From Odoribacter sp. UBA944 (GTDB lineage: Bacteria; Bacteroidota; Bacteroidia; Bacteroidales; Marinifilaceae): DNA of 12,300 bases. Below the pieces are notes generated by a model. It saw only the letters and a program-made list of their open reading frames with translations. It had not been told where the DNA came from and made no database searches. Shown in pieces: positions 1-6,578 of the stretch (positions within the stretch are counted from its first letter, which is position 1; every line of letters begins with the position of its first letter). Both the position numbers and the translations under genes were made by a program. The stretch spans positions 12,801 through 25,100 of the forward strand of contig DBDA01000015.1 in assembly GCA_002293375.1 (NCBI GenBank). The letters run 5' to 3'.

Positions 1-240
1 TTAAACAGATCGTTTTTTGAATCTTAATAAAAGTTATCACGTCGGAAGGGTAGAGGAGAAGGGAGAGCTATAAAACCCGGAAGATGCTCCAAAAGATCTT
101 GTTAATCAGTCACTTGTTTATAATATGCTGATAAATAACCGGTAAGCGTTTTTTAGAGAAAATCAAATTATTTCGGTTTTTTTTCTACGCTTTTTTTTCA
201 GAATTTAGCGTTCTCAAACAGAGATGGATTTGGTTTGATC
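1..240. other. AT-rich leader upstream of dnaA
   Basis: This non-coding stretch contains T-rich runs just before dnaA (about 176-200) and no open frame of note. I looked for DnaA boxes (TTATCCACA and near variants) and found none convincing. The nearest match, around 34-42, fits only in its first five bases. A TATAAT-like string lies near 119-124, but no Bacteroidetes TAnnTTTG element is evident. I therefore do not call an origin of replication here. Confidence 0.5.
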
Positions 241-1665
241 ATGGAAAAAGATTGTATGGTTATTTGGACGAAGTGCTTAGCACTGATTCGGGAACAACTG
301 CCTCCGAAAACATTTCGGACGTGGTTTGAACCGATCCGTCCGTTAAAATACAAAAACCATGTTTTAACCATCCAGGTCGGCAGCAACTATGTATACGAAT
401 ATTTGGAGGAGCACTTTATCGGCATTCTGAAGAGTTCGTTGCAATCGGTGATTGGTCCGAAAGCGAAGTTGGAGTATTCGGTGGTGGTGGAGAGCCAACC
501 GAAAAAGCCTGTTGCGGTTACTTTTCCGTCCGATCAGGAGCGGAAGGCCGGTGTGAATGTGATCGATGCGGTGAAGGGGGGAGTAAGCGGGCTTCACAAC
601 CCTTTTGAACCGGTTGTCAGCAAAATACAGATACACTCCCAGTTGAATCCGGCCTATACTTTGGAAAGCTTTGTGGAGGGCGCCTGCAACCAACTGGCCC
701 GTTCGGCCGGATTGGCCATCGCCGGCAATCCGGGCAAAACCGCATTCAATCCGTTGTTGATCTACGGCGGTTCCGGGTTGGGTAAAACGCATCTGGCGCA
801 GGCCATCGGCCACAAAGTCAAAGAAGATTTTCCGGAGAAGGTGGTGCTGTATGTCTCTACCAATCTGTTCCAGACCCAATTCACAGAAGCGGTACGGAAA
901 AACGAGATCAACGATTTTCTCCATTTTTACCAATTGATCGATGTTTTGATCCTGGACGATATTCACGAGTTGGCCGGCAAAACAGGCACACAGAATACCC
1001 TGTTCCACATTTTCAATCACCTGCAGCAACTCGGAAAGCAACTGATCCTGACCTGCGACAAGGCTCCGGCGGAGTTGAGCGGCATCGAGGAGCGCCTCTT
1101 GTCGCGTTTCCGGTGGGGGTTGTCCGCCGAGATCAAAGCGCCGGATTACGAAACGCGCCGGGAGATCGTCAAATACAAGGCACAGAAGGACGGCCTCCAA
1201 TTTTCGAAAGAGGTGATCGATGACATCTGCAAATACGCAGACAGCAATGTACGCGAATTGGAAGGAGCGATGATTTCGCTGTTGGCGCAGGCCACTTTTA
1301 ATAAAAAGGATCTGACGACGGATCTGGTGCGGGAAATACTGGGCAAGATGGTAACCAGACAGCCGGAAGAGCAACTGACAGTGGACAGGATACAGAAAGT
1401 GCTCTGCAACTATTTTCACGTAACACCGGAGCTGTTGCACTCCAAGAACCGCAAGCGCGAAATTGTGCAGGCCCGGCAGTTGGCGATGTATTTCTGTAAA
1501 AATCATACCAATGCTTCGCTGGCCTCTATCGGGAAACAGATCGGGAACCGGGACCATGCAACAGTGATCTATGCCTGCAAAGCAGTATCGGACCTGCTGG
1601 ATACGGACAAATCGTTCCGTATGCAGGTGGAAGAGATCCATACGCTGCTGTACAGCAGAAAGTAG
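241..1665 (+). CDS. dnaA: Chromosomal replication initiator protein DnaA
   Basis: DnaA is the AAA+ ATPase that binds DnaA boxes and melts the origin of replication. From the ATG at 241 the protein has 474 residues, a normal length. Domain I (about 1-80) has the family-typical WxxCLxxIRxxLPxxxFRTWFEPI pattern. The AAA+ core carries Walker A GGSGLGKT (176-183), Walker B VLILDD (235-240), the RLLSRF arginine-finger region (285-290) and sensor 2 SNVRELEG (335-342). Domain IV ends with the DnaA signature RDHATVIYA (437-445), the helix-turn-helix that reads DnaA boxes. A TTG at 235 would add two residues. I prefer the ATG at 241 because it places the conserved N-terminus as in relatives. The Shine-Dalgarno sequence is weak, as is usual in Bacteroidetes. 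The gene belongs to the core chromosome. Confidence 0.97.
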   Translation: MEKDCMVIWTKCLALIREQLPPKTFRTWFEPIRPLKYKNHVLTIQVGSNYVYEYLEEHFIGILKSSLQSVIGPKAKLEYSVVVESQPKKPVAVTFPSDQERKAGVNVIDAVKGGVSGLHNPFEPVVSKIQIHSQLNPAYTLESFVEGACNQLARSAGLAIAGNPGKTAFNPLLIYGGSGLGKTHLAQAIGHKVKEDFPEKVVLYVSTNLFQTQFTEAVRKNEINDFLHFYQLIDVLILDDIHELAGKTGTQNTLFHIFNHLQQLGKQLILTCDKAPAELSGIEERLLSRFRWGLSAEIKAPDYETRREIVKYKAQKDGLQFSKEVIDDICKYADSNVRELEGAMISLLAQATFNKKDLTTDLVREILGKMVTRQPEEQLTVDRIQKVLCNYFHVTPELLHSKNRKREIVQARQLAMYFCKNHTNASLASIGKQIGNRDHATVIYACKAVSDLLDTDKSFRMQVEEIHTLLYSRK

Positions 1666-1731
1666 TACCTCCTGCTCGCCGGAAAGAGGTGCAAAAAACC
1701 GAAAATCACATCATTTAAACAGACGCTTAGC

Positions 1732-2343
1732 GTGGAGGATCTTTACCGGACCATAGAGAGTGCTTCGGAAGGTGTATACAAGGAGAAAGGGAGCAAATTT
1801 ATGGCTTTTGCCTATCCGGTTTCCGATGAGGAGTCTATCCGGGAGATTTTGGCCGCTCTCCGGACGGAATACTACGATGCCCGCCATCACTGTTATGCCT
1901 ACATGCTCGGCGCGGATAAAAAAAGATTCCGCGCCAATGACGACGGAGAACCCTCTTCGTCTGCCGGGAAACCGATCCTGGGGCAGCTGCTTTCTTACGA
2001 TGTTACCGATGTACTGGTGGTGGTGGTGCGCTATTTCGGAGGCACCAAATTGGGCGTTCCGGGCCTGATCCATGCATACCGGGCGGCTACGGCCGATGCT
2101 TTGGCGGCTGCGGTGATTGTAGAGAAGACGGTGGAGGAGGTCTTGCACATCCGTTTCGGCTATCCGGTGATGAACGATGTGATGAAAGTAGTCAAGGAGG
2201 AAGCGCCCACGGTATTGTCCCGCACCTTCGAAACGGTATGCGAGATGCACCTCTCTGTTCGCCGGAAATACGCAGAGCGCCTCCGGGAGCGCCTCGGACA
2301 AATCGAAACCCTCTCTTTTTCAGCAGACGAAACAAGCCCGTAG
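1732..2343 (+). CDS. YigZ / IMPACT family (UPF0029) protein
   Basis: This 203-residue protein matches the YigZ/IMPACT family in length and signature. The N-terminal domain has the conserved ARHHCYAY (50-57), DDGEPSSSAGKPIL (70-83) and VVVVRYFGGTKLGVPGLIHAY (96-116). A smaller C-terminal ferredoxin-like domain (DUF1949-like, about 135-195) follows. The bacterial function is unsettled. The eukaryotic homologue IMPACT regulates the eIF2 kinase GCN2, and bacterial members are suggested to bind nucleic acid. The start is a GTG at 1732. The in-frame codons just upstream offer no ATG, and the 66-bp gap after dnaA would allow co-transcription with it. Family assignment is firm; the role is not. Confidence 0.93.
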   Translation: MEDLYRTIESASEGVYKEKGSKFMAFAYPVSDEESIREILAALRTEYYDARHHCYAYMLGADKKRFRANDDGEPSSSAGKPILGQLLSYDVTDVLVVVVRYFGGTKLGVPGLIHAYRAATADALAAAVIVEKTVEEVLHIRFGYPVMNDVMKVVKEEAPTVLSRTFETVCEMHLSVRRKYAERLRERLGQIETLSFSADETSP

Positions 2344-2416
2344 CCACTGCTTTTCCCGGTTCTTTTCCGCGCTTTCCCGACAGCATAAAAAAAGAGAAAT
2401 AAAATACGGCAATAAA

Positions 2417-2447
2417 TTTGCAGAATCCATAAATCACCTTATCTTTG
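2417..2447 (+). promoter_or_regulatory. Bacteroidetes-type promoter of tRNA-Lys
   Basis: TTTG at 2417-2420 is followed after 19 bp by TATCTTTG at 2440-2447. This fits the Bacteroidetes sigma-ABfr consensus (TTTG, about 19-20 bp, TAnnTTTG) and lies 16 bp before the tRNA 5' end. It is the clearest promoter in the window and the best single clue to the phylum. Confidence 0.85.
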
Positions 2448-2463
2448 CACCCGCAAACAAAGG

Positions 2464-2536
2464 GATTCGCTAGCTCAGCTGGTAGAGCACAACACTTTTA
2501 ATGTTGGGGTCCCGGGTTCGAGCCCCGGGCGGATCA
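2464..2536 (+). tRNA. tRNA-Lys (anticodon TTT)
   Basis: A full cloverleaf can be drawn over 73 nt. The acceptor GATTCGC pairs with GCGGATC (one T-G wobble), then discriminator A at 2536. The D arm is GCTC/GAGC with loop AGCTGGTA. The anticodon stem CAACA/TGTTG encloses loop CTTTTAA, giving anticodon TTT for lysine. The T arm is CCGGG/CCCGG with loop TTCGAGC. The 3' CCA is not encoded (CGG follows). An integrase gene starts 241 bp downstream, so the 3' end of this tRNA is the likely attachment site of the element to the right. Confidence 0.96.
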
Positions 2537-2564
2537 CGGAGAAATTTGTAAAAACGAAGCAAGT

Positions 2565-2595
2565 CCCTGAAATTCACTGAGTTTCAGGGTTTTTT
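2565..2595 (+). terminator. Rho-independent terminator after tRNA-Lys
   Basis: A perfect 8-bp stem CCCTGAAA (2565-2572) / TTTCAGGG (2582-2589) with a 9-nt loop is followed by six T residues (2590-2595) and a T-rich tail. It probably ends the tRNA transcript and insulates the host promoter from the integrase gene. Confidence 0.85.
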
Positions 2596-2621
2596 ATTTC
2601 AAGTCAAAATGTAAAAAAGAG

Positions 2622-2685
2622 CGATTTAATGCACCTTTTCCGTGGCTAAATCGTGGGACTTTTGATCCCACGAAAAAAGTCCCAC
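2622..2685. repeat. Cluster of overlapping inverted repeats upstream of the integrase
   Basis: Three inverted-repeat pairings lie within 64 bp. CGATTTA at 2622-2628 pairs with TAAATCG at 2647-2653. TCGTGGGA at 2651-2658 pairs with TCCCACGA at 2666-2673. GTGGGACTTTT at 2653-2663 pairs perfectly over 11 bp with AAAAGTCCCAC at 2675-2685. The last two share one left arm and so exclude each other. The position between the tRNA end and int suits integrase or excisionase arm-type binding sites, or a control hairpin in an int leader. Only the repeats are seen; the function is inferred. Confidence 0.7.
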
Positions 2686-2748
2686 TAATCTGGTTTTTAT
2701 GTACTGATTCACTGTGTTTTGCATGGTTTTAATCTGAAAGGGAACAAG

Positions 2749-2756
2749 TAAGTTTG
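2749..2756 (+). promoter_or_regulatory. Likely -7 element of the integrase promoter
   Basis: TAAGTTTG fits the Bacteroidetes TAnnTTTG element and lies 21 bp before the int ATG. The -33 partner is poor (TTTT at 2727-2730, 18 bp upstream), so the promoter may be weak or need an activator. With the G before it, the string GTAAGTTTG also fits the GTAnnTTTG sequence associated with CTnDOT attachment sites, so a role in recombination is a second possibility. Confidence 0.5.
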
Positions 2757-2777
2757 TAACCTGAAAATCTATGTAAA

Positions 2778-4025
2778 ATGGTAAGAAAAACATTTAAAGT
2801 TCTGTTCTTTCTTCGGAAAGGGAAACTATTGAAAAACGGGGAAGCTCCGATTTGTATGCGTATTACTGTCGACCGCAGGATGTGTGATATCCTGATTAAA
2901 CGCAGCATTCCGGCAGAGCAATGGAATCAGGCAAAGGAATGTGGCAAGGGAAAAGGACGTATGGTCGAAGAACTAAACTGCTATATTGATTCTATCCGGG
3001 CAAAGTTGTACCAAATCTACCGGGAGCTGGAAGAGAGCGGAAAGACTATCACGGCCGACCGGATCAGAAGTATTTACAATGGTCATGACGAAAGTCAGAA
3101 GACTCTCCTGCAACTGTTTTCAGAACATAATGCCCAATGTAAACAGCTTATCGGTAAGGATTTTGTGGACAAAACAGTACAGCGTTATGAAACGACGGCC
3201 CGTTATCTGGGGGAATTTATGCAGAAGATGTATAAAATTTCCGATATCCGTTTAAATGAAATTACCCCGTCTTTTATTCAGGATTTTGAAGTATTCCTGA
3301 AGGTAGAAAAGGGCTGTGCACAAAATGCAACCATTACCCGTTTGAAGAATGTTAAAAAAATAATCCGCATAGCCTTAGAGAACGACTGGATTAAGAAAAG
3401 TCCGTTTGTGGGTACAAAATTCAAACACGAAGAAACTCATCCCGAATTTCTGACGATGGAAGAGATACAGACGATTGTAGCTAAAGAAATTACGATCCCC
3501 CGTATAGAACAGATCAGGGATGTCTTTGCTTTTTGCATTTTTACAGGCTTGGCTTTCAGCGATGTGTCACAATTATCCGAAGAACATCTTGTCCGGGGAC
3601 AACATGGAGAGATGTGGATCCGAAAAGCCCGGCAAAAGACCAAAAACATGTGTAATATCCCCTTGCTTCCTCTGCCTGTCAAGTTGATTGAGAAATACCG
3701 GAACCATCCTGATTGTATAAAGAGTGGCAAATTATTTCCTGTTCCGAGTAATCAAAAAATGAATGCTTATTTGAAGGAAGTCGCTGATTTATGTGGAATT
3801 ACCAAGAGGCTGAAAACACACATGGCCAGGCATACCTATGCCACATCTGTCTGCTTGGCCAACGGTGTGAGTATGGAGAATGTCGCCAAGATGTTAGGCC
3901 ATGCGGATACGAGCATAACGAAACACTATGCGCGTGTATTGGATTCAAGTATCATGCGGGATATGCAGAATGTGAAAACGGTATTGGAAAATTATCGGAT
4001 TGAAGATAATATCAGCCTCCAATAA
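2778..4025 (+). CDS. int: Tyrosine recombinase (integrase), CTnDOT-like Bacteroidetes type
   Basis: This 415-residue site-specific recombinase probably integrates and excises the element at tRNA-Lys. The layout is an N-terminal arm-binding region (about 1-90, starting VRKTFKVLFFLRKGK), a SAM-like core-binding domain (about 108-205) and the catalytic domain (about 222-400). Visible catalytic residues are K287 in RQKTKNMCNIPL, H348 and R351 in HMARHTYAT, H375 in MLGHAD and the nucleophile Y384 in KHYARV. The first catalytic arginine (usually TGLR) is replaced by A259 in FTGLAFSDV. Replacement of this arginine is a known feature of the CTnDOT integrase group, where an alternative arginine near residue 247 has been proposed to compensate; this protein has R247. 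The ATG at 2778 follows an AT-rich leader. An intact frame and complete C-terminus suggest an active enzyme. Confidence 0.95.
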   Translation: MVRKTFKVLFFLRKGKLLKNGEAPICMRITVDRRMCDILIKRSIPAEQWNQAKECGKGKGRMVEELNCYIDSIRAKLYQIYRELEESGKTITADRIRSIYNGHDESQKTLLQLFSEHNAQCKQLIGKDFVDKTVQRYETTARYLGEFMQKMYKISDIRLNEITPSFIQDFEVFLKVEKGCAQNATITRLKNVKKIIRIALENDWIKKSPFVGTKFKHEETHPEFLTMEEIQTIVAKEITIPRIEQIRDVFAFCIFTGLAFSDVSQLSEEHLVRGQHGEMWIRKARQKTKNMCNIPLLPLPVKLIEKYRNHPDCIKSGKLFPVPSNQKMNAYLKEVADLCGITKRLKTHMARHTYATSVCLANGVSMENVAKMLGHADTSITKHYARVLDSSIMRDMQNVKTVLENYRIEDNISLQ

Positions 4026-4048
4026 TATAATCTCCTCCAAGCGGAACA

Positions 4049-4245
4049 CTTTTCCTTTTGTTGTACCTCAATAACGATGACACGCTCTCCTAGTAAAGAC
4101 CTGCCGTTTAAATTGAATGGACAAAAGTTATTCCCGTCCGTTCCGGTTATTTCCAGCTTACGGCTTCCCTGCTGCCTGAAAAGGGCGGAAGCCTGCGGGA
4201 ATAACCTGTCAGGACGGGAATAACTTTTGAAGGGTAAAGGAAAAG
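4049..4245. repeat. Nested inverted repeats, potential long hairpin or cruciform
   Basis: The core is a perfect 18-bp inverted repeat, CAAAAGTTATTCCCGTCC at 4122-4139 and its complement at 4212-4229. Inside it GGTTATT (4145-4151) pairs with AATAACC (4200-4206), and GGCTTCC (4162-4168) pairs with GGAAGCC (4187-4193). Near the tip CCT and AGG close a GAAA tetraloop (4178-4181). Outside the core, CTTTTCCTTT (4049-4058) pairs with AAAGGAAAAG (4236-4245). The 4122-4229 part could fold on either strand. It lies between convergent int and the helix-turn-helix operon, so it may stop transcription both ways, bind Int or Xis, or be a structured RNA. No T-run of terminator type follows. Confidence 0.85.
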
Positions 4246-4266
4246 AGGTCGCTGTCTACTCTCCTG

Positions 4267-4566
4267 CTACCTGAATACCTCCCGGTATCCCTCTTCCAGC
4301 CATTTTTCGATGTCGGATGCCCGGTAAAGGATTTTACCGCCTAATTTGATATAGGGGATGCGCCCCTCGTTGCGGTACTCCTGTAAACTCCTCCGGCTCA
4401 GTTTCAGTTTCTTTGATAATTCTTCGTCCGTGTAAAAACTCTCTCCGTTCAGTGTTGGTTTTCGTCCTGTAAACAGGCGTTCCAAAGAGGCAGAAAGCCG
4501 CTCCAATGAAAGAAAAAAGGATTGTACCCGTTCGTTGTTTTCCCGTGTGACCAATTGATTACCCAT
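4267..4566 (-). CDS. Helix-turn-helix (HTH_17, excisionase-like) protein, second gene of pair
   Basis: This 99-residue DNA-binding protein starts at the ATG at 4566 and ends at TAG 4267-4269. An N-terminal helical stretch (about 10-35) leads to a MerR/Xis-like winged helix-turn-helix at about 44-92: FYTDEELSKKLKLSRRSLQEYR is the helix-turn-helix, and IPYIKLGGKILYRASDIEKWL is the wing. This is the HTH_17 pattern common in tandem pairs on Bacteroides elements, where such proteins act as recombination directionality factors or regulators. It lies 31 bp downstream of the 103-residue paralogue and converges on int across the large hairpin. The helix-turn-helix family is firm; the excisionase role is inferred from its position beside int. 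Confidence 0.85.
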   Translation of the reverse strand: MGNQLVTRENNERVQSFFLSLERLSASLERLFTGRKPTLNGESFYTDEELSKKLKLSRRSLQEYRNEGRIPYIKLGGKILYRASDIEKWLEEGYREVFR

Positions 4567-4597
4567 AGACTTTGTTGTTTAAGATGTCATTCGCTTT

Positions 4598-4909
4598 TTA
4601 TAGCTGTTTCCCTTTGTATTTTGCCTGTTTGCGTTTTTCTTCTACTACCGGTAGCATCCGTTCCACATCCTGCGGCTTGTACCATATTTTGTGGCAGATT
4701 TGGATGTAGGCAAGTGTTCCGTTGTCCCGGAATGTTTGCAGGGTTCTTGGGGAGATGTTCAGAAGCTGGCAAACGTCCTGATTGTCGAGCCACTCGCTCA
4801 TCTCCCTGTCGCCGTGCCGGCGGCAAAGGTGCTCCATTCGCTTTGTGAAGTTTTCAAACGTTGACAGCATTGCTTCCAATGTGTTTGCATCCATCGTTAC
4901 GATTTCCAT
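4598..4909 (-). CDS. Helix-turn-helix (HTH_17) DNA-binding protein, first gene of pair
   Basis: This 103-residue protein starts at the ATG at 4909; an internal ATG at 4894 is possible. Its helical N-terminus (8-30) is followed by a HTH_17 domain at about 39-87: EWLDNQDVCQLLNISPRTLQTFR, then LAYIQICHKIWYKPQDVERML. It ends in a basic tail (KRKQAKYKGKQL). The LDNQDVCxLLxISPRTLQ sequence is the form usual in Bacteroides mobilisable and conjugative elements. With the 99-residue gene it makes a two-gene minus-strand operon, probably a pair of excision or regulatory factors. No TAnnTTTG element was found upstream of it on the minus strand. Confidence 0.87.
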   Translation of the reverse strand: MEIVTMDANTLEAMLSTFENFTKRMEHLCRRHGDREMSEWLDNQDVCQLLNISPRTLQTFRDNGTLAYIQICHKIWYKPQDVERMLPVVEEKRKQAKYKGKQL

Positions 4910-5530
4910 TGTCCTGATAGTTTATAGGTTAGTATTGTTTTCCTGTCGTTATTTCTCTTTCCACCGTGCAAGTAAGAGAGAAAAAACCGTTCTGCAATGG
5001 CTTTTAAATCCGGTGGTGCAGGTTGTCACCGGTTTGATATGGATTAGCCGATTTTTCGGAGTTGTTTCTCTTCCCGAGCACGAAATAAAAGGGAATAATC
5101 CATACCACAAGGAATAGAGGTATGACTGACGACATGTTTCCTCAAATTGCTCCGGTGGACGAAAAACGCTTGGGTTCAATGGCATATTGTAGCCGGAACA
5201 TACGGATCCGGTGTGCAAAACGGTGAAGTTTGCATCGGCGGAAAGAGGCCGAAGCAGAAAGATACAGCAGAATCATCCATATAAATCCTGTTCAATTCCC
5301 ATACGGATTATTCGTTCTTTCTTTGCCTTCGGAATTGATTTCAGTACAGGAATACATCCAGCGTTCAGTAGTGGAACAAATATGGATACACAAATTGACG
5401 TTAAGTAGAAGAATTTGTTTTGGAATCAATTCCGAAATCAATTCCGAAATCAATACGGAGTTAAAAGATGGTGCCGGTTTGGAACTTTGTAGCGACATCA
5501 AAACCGGTACCTATGTTGAACCATAAACAG
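4910..5530. other. Non-coding region between the helix-turn-helix operon and the DUF3408 gene
   Basis: No convincing gene fills these 620 bases. Open frames on both strands (4949-5218 minus; 5211-5408 and 5230-5526 plus) lack recognisable domains, and the 5230 frame begins with TTG. Visible structure includes the short inverted repeat CCGGTG (5010-5015) / CACCGG (5027-5032), the iteron-like repeats at 5329-5459, and CCGGTTT (5474-5480) / AAACCGG (5501-5507) just before the DUF3408 start. It may be a control, replication or partition region, or hold a decayed gene. Confidence 0.5.
5329..5459. repeat. Iteron-like 12-bp repeats with an inverted copy
   Basis: AATCAATTCCGA occurs in tandem at 5424-5435 and 5436-5447, with a third copy differing at two positions (AATCAATACGGA) at 5448-5459. 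A perfect 13-bp inverted copy, TCGGAATTGATTT, lies at 5329-5341 (complement of 5435-5447). The spacing is exactly 12 bp, about one helical turn, so bound proteins would line up on one face. This is compatible with binding sites for a replication, partition or relaxosome protein. Confidence 0.75.
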
Positions 5531-5869
5531 ATGCCAAGAATGAGAACAAAAAAGAATCAAAAACAACCATCCATCGAGGAATACGTTGCCACCTATTGTC
5601 AGGAGAAGCGGATACGGGAGCGGTACGCCGTGTATGTCACACCGGAAACGCATCACAGGCTGAGAATTATAGCCGGACTGTTCCGCAGTCAATACTACAC
5701 GACAACCTCCTCTCTGGCAGATGCTATCCTCTCCCATCATTTTGAGGAGTATAGAGAACTGTTGGAACAAAAGCGGCAGGAGGAAGCCGACAAATTCCTT
5801 GCGGCATTCAACAAGGTGGGGCAGCGTGGCGGGGAAGGATCGGATAAGTCTGATGAATCGGACGGATAG
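5531..5869 (+). CDS. DUF3408 family protein of Bacteroides mobile elements
   Basis: This 112-residue basic protein matches the DUF3408 family, found almost only on Bacteroidetes conjugative and mobilisable elements near mob and tra genes. The conserved block runs from about 14 to 75: PSIEEYVATYCQEKRIRERYAVYVTPETHHRLRIIAGLFRSQ, then TTTSSLADAILSHHFEEY. This resembles a ribbon-helix-helix-type DNA-binding fold, in which a beta strand (AVYVTPE) precedes two helices. A coiled stretch (72-95) and a low-complexity acidic tail (GEGSDKSDESDG) follow. The frame is open from an ATG at 5468, but ATG 5531 or 5540 starts just before the conserved part and I prefer 5531. The function is unknown; a relaxosome or partition accessory role is a guess from context. 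Confidence 0.8.
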   Translation: MPRMRTKKNQKQPSIEEYVATYCQEKRIRERYAVYVTPETHHRLRIIAGLFRSQYYTTTSSLADAILSHHFEEYRELLEQKRQEEADKFLAAFNKVGQRGGEGSDKSDESDG

Positions 5870-5956
5870 AATGGACAGGATGGATGGAATATATGCACAA
5901 GACAGCGCCGGAGGGTGAAGATGGTTGAGTATGAAATTTTGTTGTCGCCGGACAAC

Positions 5957-6048
5957 GGCAAGTTGTGTTTTGGGCTGCCCAAAATGATTCCGGCACCCCA
6001 AAACCTAACTTGCCCTCCGGGAGAAAATAACTCCGGAGTCGTTATTTC
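5957..6048. other. Candidate origin of transfer (oriT) with inverted repeats
   Basis: GGCAAGTT (5957-5964) pairs perfectly with AACTTGCC (6008-6015). Inside, TTTTGGG (5968-5974) can pair with CCCAAAA at 5978-5984 (3-nt loop) or with the same string at 5997-6003. Next comes a perfect palindrome ACTCCGGAGT (6031-6040) within AAATAAC (6026-6032) / GTTATTT (6042-6048). Dense inverted repeats directly upstream of a MobC-type accessory gene are where oriT lies in mobilisable elements. The nick site cannot be assigned from sequence alone. Confidence 0.55.
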
Positions 6049-6077
6049 TTTATAGCAATCGGATCAAAATTTGGATA

Positions 6078-6515
6078 ATGGAAACAGGAAATAGATTTTA
6101 CAACAAAGGCGGTCGCCCGCCGAAAAAAGACCCTTGCAGGCACCGGTATTTTATTAAGCTGAATGATGCGGACAATGCCCGCTTCCTTGCGATGTTGGAT
6201 AAAACGGGTTGGAAGAACAAAGCGAGATTTATCAAAAACTGCCTGTTTAAACGTGAAATCAGGTATGTGAAAATTGACAAGGCGGCAATGGATTACTACA
6301 TGCGGCTGACTACTTTTCACTCGCAATTCCGGTCAATTGGAGTAAATTATAACCAGATAACAAAGCATTTAAAGAGTACTTTTTCAGAGAAAAAAGCGCT
6401 TACTTTCCTCTACAGATTAGAGAAAGCGACTCTGGAATTGGTGATGATACATCAAAAAGTGATGGACTTAACCGGTGAATTTGAGCGGAAACATTTGAAT
6501 AATTATGATTCATAA
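6078..6515 (+). CDS. MobA/MobC-like mobilisation accessory protein
   Basis: This 145-residue basic protein resembles the relaxosome accessory proteins of Bacteroides elements (often named MobA there; Pfam MobC family), which bind oriT and help the relaxase nick. It has an N-terminal GGRPPKKD segment (11-18), a ribbon-helix-helix-like region (about 22-58, RYFIKLNDADNARFLAMLDKTG), and the MobC signature IGVNYNQITKHLKS (87-100) with helices to the end. The ATG at 6078 follows the candidate oriT by about 30 bp. In typical elements the relaxase gene follows at once. Here the next gene is hsdM after 184 bp, so the mobilisation module looks incomplete or split. The element may depend on a relaxase supplied elsewhere. 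Confidence 0.82.
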   Translation: METGNRFYNKGGRPPKKDPCRHRYFIKLNDADNARFLAMLDKTGWKNKARFIKNCLFKREIRYVKIDKAAMDYYMRLTTFHSQFRSIGVNYNQITKHLKSTFSEKKALTFLYRLEKATLELVMIHQKVMDLTGEFERKHLNNYDS

Positions 6516-6570
6516 TTTCTAATCTGAACATAAAATTGAGACTTACATCGTTATACGCCACAGTTTTCAT

Positions 6571-6578
6571 TATATTTG
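6571..6578 (+). promoter_or_regulatory. Likely -7 element of the hsdM operon promoter
   Basis: TATATTTG matches TAnnTTTG exactly. No clear -33 TTTG lies 19-20 bp upstream. Transcription would start near 6585 and leave a leader of about 115 nt before the hsdM ATG. The leader holds a direct repeat of AATTGCT (around 6594-6609) and a small ACAG/CTGT inverted repeat near 6640-6655. Confidence 0.5.

Noticed and set aside
1..240. Possible chromosomal origin upstream of dnaA
   Set aside because: No DnaA-box cluster is visible. The AT-rich tract alone is not enough, and in this phylum the origin need not lie beside dnaA.
364..1641. Long 425-codon open frame on the minus strand
   Set aside because: It is fully antisense to dnaA, whose motifs are complete, and its translation shows no recognisable domain. 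It is a shadow of GC-rich codon use.
4949..5218. 89-codon minus-strand frame upstream of the helix-turn-helix operon
   Set aside because: Composition is irregular, no family resemblance is seen, and no promoter or conserved context supports it.
5230..5526. 98-codon + strand frame including the 12-bp repeats (GINSEINSEINTE)
   Set aside because: It starts at TTG, has no recognisable domain and owes its length partly to the in-frame repeats. A decayed gene is possible but not shown.
5840..5890. GAT/GGA-rich degenerate repeats at the end of the DUF3408 gene and after it
   Set aside because: This is low-complexity sequence encoding an acidic tail and running into the spacer. Units are irregular and do not form a defined repeat or CRISPR array.
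4945..6050. Shared 12-mer GTCGTTATTTCT at 4945-4956 and 6039-6050
   Set aside because: A 12-base direct match is expected by chance a few times in 12 kb, so it is not evidence of an att duplication or shared binding site on its own.
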